From Pararge aegeria (Eukaryota > Arthropoda > Insecta > Lepidoptera > Nymphalidae), in assembly GCF_905163445.1 (NCBI RefSeq), contig NC_053204.1, positions 565,501 to 629,500 on the forward strand: 64,000 nucleotides of DNA, read 5' to 3'. The position numbers and the translations under genes were made by a program. The notes beneath the pieces are model-generated. The model saw only the letters and a program-made list of their open reading frames with translations, was not told the origin of the DNA and ran no database searches. Shown here piece by piece: positions 1-12,000 of the stretch; positions within the stretch are counted from its first letter, which is position 1; each line of letters opens with the position of its first letter.

Positions 1-32
1 GACTGTCCTTGAAGTGAGATGCGTTGCTGAAG
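1..32 (+). CDS. Ig gene exon 1 of window (partial)
   Basis: The window opens inside an exon. Frame 2 reads TVLEVRCVAE, then one base, then the donor GTAAGT at 33. The exit phase is 1, matching the next exon. The Cys is the B-strand cysteine of the first Ig fold. The exon starts left of the window. Confidence 0.75.
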
Positions 33-3000
33 GTAAGTTAATAACATTAAACGGTTAACCGTTAAATTCGATGGACCGCTAATCAACAGCTATTACAAAG
101 TAATAGAATATAACAATTCACTGCCCATATTTGACTGTGGTCCGCGAACAACGTGAACTTGCAAAACCTTTGAACTTACTGGAACGCAGACTATTATATG
201 TTATATAAGTTTTTTGACCAACGATTTAATATATTGATTTTTACAATGTGTGAATATTTGAACAGGAAATTTAATTTTCGACGAAATCGGTCAACAGGGG
301 ATCTTTTAGTGTATGCCACGCACATCTGGGGTGAAGCCATGGATAAGCACGGTGAAGCGCTCGCTGTTTCACTCGATGTATCGAAAGCTTTTGACCGAGT
401 CTGGCATGAAAGTCTTCTGCACAAGCTTCCAGCCTACGGGTTACCCATTAGTTTTTGCAACTGGATCGCTGATTTCTTGAGTGGACGATTTTTTCGGGTT
501 GTCGTCGATGGGTCCTCGTCTGACCTAATGGCCATCAACGCTGGTGTCCCTCAGGGATCGGTTCTTTCCGCTACGCTCTTCCTGCTGCATATAAATGATC
601 TGTTAAAACCCGGCATCTTTGGGTATGCAGATGACAGCACTGTGACGGTTAGATACATGTCCAGTCCACGAGCTAGTAGAGACGAAACTCTTGTGTTCAG
701 AGAAGCCTTGGTGGAACGCGTTAATCTGGCCTTAAGCGAGGTGTCCGATTGGGGTGACACTAATCTGGTACAGTTTAATGCTTCCAAAACCCAAGCGTGT
801 TTGTTTTCCGCCAAACGGAGTCCGTTCCCCCTAACTCCGACTTTCCGAAATGTATCTGTGCCAATCACGAATAGTATTGAGCTCCTAGGTATCAGCATTT
901 CGTCCAATCTAAGCTTTGGACAATGCATCGAGTCCAAAGCTAAAACTGCTGGCAAAAAACTTGGCATCCTCAACAAAGTTAAGCGCTACTTCACGCCAGA
1001 ACAGCTTCTTACCCTGCACCAAGCTCAGGTTCGGTCGTGCATGGAGTACTGCAGCCATTTATGGGATGGCTCTGCCAAGTACCAGCTCGATGCTTTGGAT
1101 TCGGTGGATCGTCGTGCTAGGAGACTCATTGGCAACGACCTTGTAGTCAGTAGACTTCAAAGCCTTGAACACCGGCGCAAGGTTGCTTGTCTGGCCGTTT
1201 TCTACAAGATACATTTCGGAGAGTGTGCTCAGGAGCTATTCGATTTGGTCAAACCATCTCCTTTCTACCATCGAACTGCGAGGCACCGAAAGAATCTGCA
1301 CCGTTACGTGGTTGAAATACCATCAACACGTACGAAGCGTTTTGCTTCTTCCTTTCTGATCCGCACCGCAAAGGCCTGGAATGCCCTCCCATCTTCCGTC
1401 TTCCCTAATACCTATAATCTGGGTACCTTCATATCAAGAGTGAATAGGCATCTTCTAGGCAAGCGCGCTTCATCTTAGGCTGCATCATCATTTACCATCA
1501 GGTGTGATTGCAGTCAAGCACTTGTCTATATACTTACAAAAAATAAAAATAAATAATTAGCGATTGCATGAGTTTTATTGTTTACATAAAATATTTGGAT
1601 TATTGTTGTATGTTAAACATACTAATTAAATAATTAAGTAGGTCAAGGAGTTAGCATGTTTGGGTCCCTAGTCATTATCAGTTAAGCTTGGAGTGAAGAA
1701 GTTGGTATTGTCTAAACTCCCAAAATTCCTTCTTCCCTAATAATTGGAGAGGAGAGCTGTACCCGACAGTGTAGCGTACATCACCATCAGTGAAAGCCTA
1801 CTCGTGTCCACTGCATAAGACAGGCCTTGCCAAGAGCGCGCCTTCACATACGATCATCCGTCCAACGGGCTGGAGGCGGTCCCAAATTAGGTTTACTGAT
1901 TCGTGGTCTCCACTCGAGAACGCGTCTGCCCCACTGTGACTCAACTTGCTAATCCTTTGTCTTTATCTGCGACTTTGGTTCTCCTACGGATTTCCTAGTA
2001 GCGATTTATTTCCCGAAGAAACACTCCCAACATAGCTCGCTCTGCGTATTTGTGGCACAGATGAACTGCCAGTGTCCACGTTTTTACTACATATTACATT
2101 ACGTAATGGGACATTAATACTCTATACATAATGACGATGAATAAAATACATTACGTGTGGTAAAACTTGGCTATATACATATATCCAATGTCACATAAAT
2201 GATTGGATGGATGAAATTAATGAATAAGTAATCGTACTTTTTGGGAAACTGCCAGTGTCCACGTTTCCTCTCCATACTAAAAATGCAATTTCCAAAATTA
2301 AACCAGCCGTAGTGTCAGAGAGGTTGTTCAAAATATGGTCGGAATTTACCGCACGAATCGTTTAAAATTCTTTAGCCCATTCAAACCTATGCAATTCGCA
2401 GCCCAGGTTGACCGATATTTCGCTTAATTTGTTTCCGATCGTGTGCTGAGTGAATAGCGTTCAGCTCGAATATCTACTAGCTTCGATGGGAGGGCTTTCA
2501 AAATACGCCATTATAAAACCCCATTAGTGTTTTTGAAAGTTCGCGCGCTGCCAGCTTTCGGAAACGTAACCCAGATTGCAACGTTGCGAAGCCGCAAATG
2601 AAAATCGTTGGAAACATTTTCGGGATATGAAATTACTAGTTGTTGTTGGTTTCAAGAGCGGTGCGGCCTAATTGGACAGAGCAAATGAGTTGATTACGAT
2701 GGTCAATCTTAGTTGTTCCAAGTGTATGTAACATGGGCGACTTCGGGGCTTGCGAATTTGACCATCAGGTAAAACTGTCCCTTCTTCTTCTTCTTCTTTA
2801 TCCTACATGTGGGCTAGAAAAATATGTCTGTTTCAGATTCGAAGACGGGCTTGTTGTTTTAGTTTTGGCAGAGTTTTGCCATTACCCTAACCTCTTTTGC
2901 AATGTCTTTGTTGGGGGAATATCTGCCATATTTCGGTTCTAAGGCCAAGTTTGGTAATCTTTCATCGTGAAGTCTGTAGTCAGCTCGGTCATAATCTTTT

Positions 3001-6000
3001 AACCCGGTTATAATTATTAATTACTTGTTGCGTTACCTTGGTCTACGATGGAAGGTCTGTATTACTTTCTTGAATTATTTTTTTTATAAAACAAACCCGA
3101 CGGTAAATAACTAAATAACAAGAGTTTAATGGTTGAGGTGGTCTCCCAGCACTTCACCATCAGCTTTTTTTTTTTGACGAGCATAAAATGCTTAGCAGCT
3201 ATATACCATAATCAAAACTACTCGTGTGATTATTATTATTGTATTGTTCCGGTGACAATCCATGGCCTTCATTATCAGTTCAACTGGAGGATTTATGGTG
3301 CGTTTCGAAAGAAAATGCACGAGTTCCTTTAAAAAACACTCAAATTGCTATAGGTGTGTCTATAATATTTGAAGAGTTCTCTCGATTTCTCCAAAATCCC
3401 ACCAATAAAACTTCACTAAATTAAAATGAGACCACCTCTTAAAAGAATCATCAAAATCGGTTTATAATAGGCTGACTAAACGAGTAACATGTATAAAAAA
3501 AGTCTCTGAAAGGAGATTTTTGTTCAGAGCCCAAAAAATGTGACTGCAATAATGTGAACATGAGGCCCTTATAATAAATTGCTTTTTCATTTCTAACTAA
3601 TCTGATCTTTTTATAGTTTATATTGACAATGTGAAGAGGTTCTTACAAAAATAATGTCCGATTACGTTTTTGTTAGCCTATGCATAGAACAGGGTGCGTT
3701 TGAAATACTCGTAGCTTTTGTTTAAGAGTTTTAGTTTAGTTTTAATAACGAATTCCTACCTCTAGCACGTAAGAAATTGTATTTATGTATTAGCAGTACT
3801 CTATTTTAATATATAAATATATGACTTTATACTTTTAACTTTAAATAACAGTAGGTACTCTGTTATAATTGATGTAGACTAATTTTATTTTGAACACAGC
3901 TTATTTTGAGTTAGTGTTGTGAAGCTTCCGATCTTCCCAGGTGGCGTCCCTCCACCCGAGCTGTCATGGCGTCTGCTGGCCCTGGAGCCTGCCCTGGATC
4001 ACCGGCCATACCTGCGTATACACCACACTAATTATTCTGTCGGTGAGAACGACATCAAGCATATTTATATTGGTAGTTACTTATTTGTTTGTCTTGCTAC
4101 AAAGCTACAAATATTGTTTTATATATATTATATATATTTATTTAAGTAATGGAATATGTAATTTATGCGTATGTGCACCATTATCTGTATTATCTGTATT
4201 TGTTTTCTTCGCCATTGGTTGCCTGGAAGAAATCGCTATGAAGCGAAAAGGCCGCCAAATTGTATACGTTGTTTTGTTATAGTTTTTTTTTATGTACTTT
4301 TTGTGATCTGCAATAAATGTATGTTTATTCATTCATTCATTCCTGTAATTAAAAGCGTACCAAACGTTTAAGCAGAAATCCCAATTTATTTTTTAAAAAC
4401 AAAATTTCACAAGTACTAACACAGTTTGACTCGTGATTAAGAAAAGTTATTATATTATTCCTGGGTAACGAAATCTAAAAAAATCATATCAATATTAATT
4501 ATTAAAAAAATGTATAAAAACATTTAATTAAATAGTTTCAATATAATAACGTGGGTATTGGCTTAGTTCGTTCTCTGACATGAAACTTGGTTTTGAGTTA
4601 TGCTATATATGCTATATAGTTATTTATAAAGGACTAAGTGACACGGTGTGCTTTGTTCCACCTATTCCCATAAAAAAAAAACTATATTTTTTTAGATTTT
4701 TTCGTTAATGAATGTTTTCATAGCAAGTAAGAAACAATTTCACCATTGTGGGGATGAATGATTGCTGTCGGTTTGTTTTTGTCTCCAATTGACGCCATTT
4801 TGGATACCCATTATTTACCATCGGATACTCCTTTCTGGTTTAAGATATTGTTCCATAAAGGAATTTCCACTTAAATAGAACTTACATGCTAATTTACAAA
4901 AAGAGGGTAATTATATAAAATTGTATCTTCGAGCGCACAATAAATAAATTGTAAATTATAAGTGGGTAGTTTTGAAGCGCCATCGCATCAAAATCATATC
5001 GACGGTCAACTGCTGACGCGAGCCGCGGCTATGTCACTGCATAGGTAACATGGATTCATCCACATCCTTTGGTGATGTGTTTTTAACTGTGTCGTCGGTC
5101 TAGTGGTACGCATGTTCAGCTGCAGATCACGAGGTCCGGGGTTTGATCCCCGGTTTTGGCAGAACTAATATTTCCTAAAAGATATTATAGAATAGAAATC
5201 TCTGGAGTTTGGAAATTGGCAGTATTCTCCCTCGTGCTTTGGAAAGCATGTTAAGCTGTCGCTACCGCTCCTGATCTCTTTCTGGTTGTGTTGGAACTGC
5301 GGTTTCAATTGACTATGAGAGAAAGTGTACCTGTGTTTGCGCACACATATTTTGTGCATTGTAATATCTCCCATGTAGTTAGGAGTGAGGCTTAACACCT
5401 ACGCGTCAGATTGATGGAAACAGGGCTTCGCTTTGTAAGATTTGCTGTCTCGTGTTCCTTGCATGCCTTGCGGCTATCTGCTTGGTCGGTCGACTATTAC
5501 GATAAAAAACAAAATACTTTCTCGAGATGGTCCACCGTGGCTGTCGGGGAGCCGGCTGGTATAGTGTATGGGAATCTCCAGAGGGCGTGTGGTGGTCGCG
5601 CGCGGTGGTGACGGCGGCGCGAGAGCTGCACAACGGCACGCTGCAGTGCGCGGCGCGACAGCGGAGGCCCGACGCGCCGGCGCCGTCGGCTCGCCCGCCC
5701 GACGCGCTCACGGCCAAGCTGGAGATACACGTGACTTGTGAGCACCCGCATGTATATGGTACCAGCAGCTAGCGGAATGTGTGTAGCGGTTGGCGGTCAA
5801 AATAAGAACCAGTGCTGTCACAATGTAGTATGCAACCGGCAACATACGTTCCATTTCTGCACCTTTTTGATTATTGTACTAAGGGTACAGAAGCCAGTAA
5901 TACAGTGCATGTAATTGTAAAATGTAAAAGTAAAATTATCTAAATGTCAGTCGTTTCAGAGTTGCATATCGTGTACTTACTTTTAATTTTTGTTACAAAC

Positions 6001-9000
6001 GTTCTAACGTGTAAACGAACGCCAAAAAACATGAACTTCTTCAACTTATCATACAAGGTAAAGTGGCAGGCAGCAGAAGTCCTGGCCGTAGAAGAATATT
6101 ATGGCTCAAAAACCTACGACAATGGTTTGGAAAAAGCACCAAATCATTATTTAGAGCAGCGGTGTCCAAAGTAGAGCAAGCCCTAATGATTGCCAACCTT
6201 TGTAAGGAGACGGCACCCTAAGAAGAAGATGTTCATTTACTTATTCATTCGATTTATAGGGTACCAAAATAGTGTCAGGTGTAATGGAGTGTACACAACA
6301 CAGGTTTCCTCATGAAGTTCTCCATGCTTGAAACGTACATGGCTCCGAAAAGTTATAACTTCTTATTGGTGGTCCTACTCGCTCCGTCTTATGGAGAAGC
6401 TATCACCACTCCAAGTGATGGTGCGGTTTCCCAGTATGGTATCTCTTTCTCATGCATATCATCAATTAGCTCATGCTTTTAACAGGACTATTGTAAATTA
6501 AAAATCAGATTACAGGATTTGCAACTCTAAATTGAGTTTAATTACGACCATTTCATTTCGTCGATACAGAATTTGATATGCCAAAACGATCATTCGATTT
6601 CGATATATGGTACTCCGTACGCTCACGGCACGCGCCGCCCGCAGACCCGCCGTCGTTCGTGATCTCGCGCTGGCCCGGCTTCGGCGTGTCGCTGTGGGCG
6701 GGCGGCGCCGCGGCGCTGCGCTGCGACGTGGACGCCAACCCGCCCGCGCGCGCCGCCTGGATGCGCGACACCGACCGCGTCTCCAGGTGAGCCCGTCCGG
6801 GAAGTCCTGTGTGTGTGTGTCGGTTTGAACCGAGTTCGCCTTTAGCTCACGCGCCTAACTTGGTAATACCGTACCGCATTATCTGTAAAATGCAATGTAA
6901 CATTACTTGATGCATAATCTACTATGACGTGTCCAATGATCTTTTGGCAACCGACATCCAATGTTACCTAATGGTTAGATAATTTTTTGGGTGTATGTCT
7001 GTTTGTATATAAAAAACAATAGGAAAATAATAGGGCAAATTTTCAAATAAAAACGGGTTTGGTTCTCGCTCCAGAGAATATCTTATGTTTACCTAATTTT
7101 GTATTGTTTTTAATTTAATATGTATGTATAAATGTTAAATTGAATTAACTTAATTATTATGAATTATTTTTGATTGAAATTTTGCATATAAACAGCTCTC
7201 GAAGAGATCTGCTACAAATTATTTCCATAAAAGGGCAAAATAAGGGTTGGCGAACTTAATATGAGCGCTTTAAAGCTATTTATAATAGGAATTGAGCGAG
7301 TAAGCAGTCCCCAAACAAAGTTATATCGAAATATAAGTTGAAGCACAGTATTATCACAATCTCCCTCGGCCGGAGTTTTAAAAGTGAAAACTTTCGCCGT
7401 GTTTCATTTTATTTCTTATGAAAATTCGTAATTAAGAAATTAAGTTTAATTAGGTGGGGAAGTAGAAGCGTCGCGCCAGAATTACCTGCTCCCGGTATTG
7501 CAACTTTGGGAATATAACTCGCGATGCTTGAGGAGTTTGCTTTATAAATATACTTATATGAGCGGTTTTATTATTAATTGCGGTTTCGTAAGTTAAAAGG
7601 TTTGCTTACCGGTCTATAGTTGAGAACGTAATGAATGAACCAGTTAATAAGATAATTACTTGTTTAAGTGCTGACTGGGGTGATTGACCGCTCATATTCG
7701 ATCTCACCTTTTCAGGTAGCGCAGCATAGAGTTTCGGACGTTATTTCTTAAATTCTTTGAACCCGTGTATCCGTGCAATAAAACGGTTTGAGAGCAGTTT
7801 CTCTAAGGAAATATAATGACGAAATACTAGTAGTGGTTTTGAAATCGGTTTCAAGCCTTGTCTGAGAGTAGTTTTGTATACAAAGTATACAATATACAGG
7901 TTTCCTCGTGATATCTCTCCATCGTGGTATTTAATTGCTTAGAACGCACAGAGCTCTAAAAAGTTAACGGTAGGTTAACGTAATAGGGTCCTGAAATCCC
8001 TAATCACTAGGCTATCAGCACTCACATGAAACGTAAGTAAAAACAGTTGCGGTGATGGCGTAAACAATGCATATTTATGCGTTAGCAGAAATCGCGGTTG
8101 ATTTGCTGCAACTTTTGAAGACTTCGGTCGTCTCCGAATCCTATCATCAGATCTATTGATATTTAAATAAACAATAATAATAATAAATATACTACGGCAA
8201 TACACACATCGCCCCAAAGTAAGCGTAGCTTGTGTTTTGGGTACTAAGATGAGTGATGAATATCTTTATGAATCATACACATAAATATTTATAATCAACA
8301 AATAAACGCACAGACAGTGAAAAACATTCATGTTCATAACACAAACATTTTTGAGTTGTGGGAATCGAACCTACAGCTTTGATTTGGAAAGCAGGGTGCC
8401 TACCATATGCGCCAATCGAGCGTCATAAAAAATGGGGCCATTTCGAAAAATCTTACATGCAATGCAATTTGCAAATCCGTCTATAGATGACGGAGTTATG
8501 TTCGGACATACATAAAAGTGGTTAGTTAAGGTCGGGTTAAGAAAAATCACCAAAAAAAAAGAAAATGGTAACTGTAAGTGTGTCTCCAGCTCGCCAACGC
8601 CGCTGGAGACGGGTGCGGAGGACGGGGCCGCGCTGGGCTCGGCCACGCTGCGCTGGGTGCGGCTCAGCGAATCGCACGCCGGCTGGTACCGCTGCCGGGC
8701 GCGCTGGATGGACATCGAGTACTCGTCCATCGGGTACTACCTCAACGTGCTGGGTGCGTTGCTCATCTGCTGAAACGTTGATCATCTGGGCAAAAAGAAA
8801 CTGGCCTCGACGACAGCTGGGCGGAAGTGAACCTTCTTATCACGCTTTAAACTATATCTATACTTTATGCATAGCTTGTAAAATATAATCAGCCGTATGT
8901 AAGGAACGACTTTAAAGACTGGAAAATTAGGTGCAATTTACTAAAGTCATCATCATCATATCAACCCATTACCGGCCCACTGTTGGGCACGGGTTTCCCA

Positions 9001-12000
9001 CAAGGAGATAAGGCCTTAGTTTAGCACGGTGGCCCAGTGCGGATTAGTGGACTTTGCCATATTTTTCTCAATAATTTAGCAGTATGGAAGGTATGATTGA
9101 CTTAGAGGCCTGGAAATTTAGATCCATTTAATACTTATGGTATAGTGATTCTATCATCATTGGCTGGATGCTAGGAGAAGCCAACAGAGGCATTCTAACA
9201 TAAAACCGTCTAAGCATGATGAAAAATAATCTTAATTAGTATTAATGTTTAATCTCCTCGTCCTCCTCTCCTCCAGTCGGTAGCCATTGAAGCTAACGAG
9301 AACTGTGTGAAACATGATTTGAAAAACCAGTGTCCACTTTGAACTGATAAAAAGAGTAAATCTTGACGTTGGCTTTCGAATAATTCACGTCCATTTTGCT
9401 CCGCGTTTGACCGTTTTGTGTGATTGACAAATGTCCAAACGTAGACATTTCAAAAGAGAGTGTGTTTCCCTAATTAAGAAAGGTTAGTTCGAATTTGAAA
9501 CTATAAAGGCTTACGACATTGCACTAAGAACTGGATCTCCTGACTCGATGTGGAATGTTCGTAATGTTTATCGATAATTGTCAGCGTCGGACGAGAACAC
9601 GCAGTCGGCGACGGAGCCCGGCGAGAAGGATGAAGAGCCCGACCACCAGAAGGTGGAGGTGCCGCTGGGCGGCAACGTTCAGCTGCACTGTCCCAAGGGT
9701 GAGTGCTGCCGGTGTCCTAGTAACACTTGCTGACTACCATCACAAGATAATAATTAATTCACTTAAATGTAGGTACTCGTACATTCAGATCTAGTTATAG
9801 CCTAGAAGGTACATTTTACAATTTAGTGTATGAATATCTTAACTTTAAACTAAGTTAAGTTAGTATTACAATTTGAGAATTTATACTTTTAACTTTAATC
9901 ATAACGTAATTTAAACAATGTATTTTTTTCTGTTTTTTAATTCAGCACTGATCAAATTTATTTCTCAAATATTAAGATGCCAAAATATATTGTTGCTTGC
10001 TGACAATAACTCACCATGAGGGCAACAGATAAAAAGAAGTCAGAATAACGTCATTGCACCAATACATACTTGGAAATAAGGCACAAAATTTAACAAAAAA
10101 ATTTACGGACATTTAAAAAAAAAAAATGGTCTGTTAATCTACTCGTAATAAGAAGCTAATATTAGTTTCTTATTAATTAACAGTGTAAAACAGATTGCGA
10201 ATCTAACTTTACACCAGCGGCATGCACTAAGCGGACAGATGATATAAAATGGAGAAAATCTCCTCTACGAGTTACAACAATACAATAACATAAAGGGTAG
10301 CCTTTTTAAAACTCGTACTGGAGGGTTTTTCCTTTTTATATCATTTGGCCGCTTAGTACATACCCTGTGTACACGCTACTGGTTACCACATAAACTGACG
10401 ACTGACGACTGACGATAGACTGAATGACTAATGACTGATGACTGACAACAGACTGACGGACGGACAGCAAATCGCTGAATAACTAATCACCCTTTATTCG
10501 TCTGTAATAAGGCCAACTTGGCTTTGAGTCAAGCCATCAAAATCAATGAAAGAAGCACGTAAATAATTCTAGGCTGTAACAAGCCTATTTAAAAAAATAA
10601 TGTGATTCAAGAGTACCCTTTTTTAGGTTTTACATTGAATATTTATTTCAGTTTAAATCTGATTGGTAGATACTCGTTTAACAATATAACTATCACCTCA
10701 AGATAATGGAAAAATATACCTACGTGAGTATAACCTTCATAAGTGCCTGTGATAGGTTCACATGAATACAACATATTTTAATTTTGAATTTGGTGTCACG
10801 TGGTGTGGTGCAGGCAGCGTGGGCTGCTGGTGGCGGCGCGTGGTGGGCAACGCGTCCGACGCGTGGGCGCCGGCGGGCTCGCACCACGCACACGGCGTGT
10901 TGGGTATGCACTCTGAAACTTTACCCTAGCTTTAAACTGTGAATTAATGAATTAACTGGCGTTGTCGTGACGGCATATCAGAATACAGTTGTATCGTCTT
11001 ATCGCGGGCGTCGTACGAGTTGACTTAAGGAATATTACGGAGAACGGCCAGCAGCGTCCTATGTGCTACTACTACCACCTACTGCGGTCCCGTCTGCCCA
11101 ACGTTACGTTGGGAGAGGCCCTAAGTCCAGCTGTGGGCTGTTATAGGCTAGGCTAATGAAAGCCTGCTTCATGCAATGAATGAATACATTTTTACTGTAA
11201 ACCACAGAGAAAATACACAAATAATAAATATTGTATTTATCGCTACATTGTGATCTCTCCCAGCAAACCAATGGCGTGAAAGAAAATGCTATAGATGGAT
11301 GGTGGTATACTATAATATTATATGTTATACTAGTTGTACCCTGCCACGCTTCGCTGTGGCACATTGTGATTGATTGGTTGAGAAAAATAGATAAAAACAA
11401 TCCTTGATGATATTATTCATTCATTCATTCATTCATTCATTCATTCATAGTTGCAATCATTGACTGCAAATCTTACATAGACTCTTCGGCACTTAAAGTT
11501 TTAGTAGCACCTATTAAAGCATTTTGTGGCCAAGCTTGTCCAGAGAAGTCCCTACTACCCCCATGTCTATTTAAGCTGCTAAGCTGCGTTCCAGTCCGAA
11601 GGGTGTCATTTCATAGGAAGTGTTCCTTGCATGGCATTCAAAGTGTTCCTCTGTTTATGTAACAAATTATGTTATTCACTAACCATTAGGTTACCACAGC
11701 TTGGTTCATCATTTATTACTATATATAATTATATAATTATAATGATATAAATAACTTTAACGCCCCCACAATCTCCTCTAGGGCTAAAATTTTTCGAAAT
11801 CTGATAGTAAGTGACCTTAATTTAACAAACATGAAATTTTATTAAATTTTAAGTCTGTGGGAATTTTAATATAAAATTTTAATTTTTTTTCATTAAAATG
11901 AAAATTTTATACTAAAATTCCATTCCATTTGGGCAACCCCCGTAACCGATTTTGTGATTTAAACTTCATTCAATACATTCTTGTTTGCTCGTAACATAGC

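Noticed and set aside
5497..5751. minus-strand Arg-rich ORFs over 5406-5751 and similar GC-rich ones at 6553-6771 and 8537-8785
   Set aside because: They are antisense shadows of the GC-rich Ig exons, which have matching splice sites and conserved Ig residues on the plus strand.
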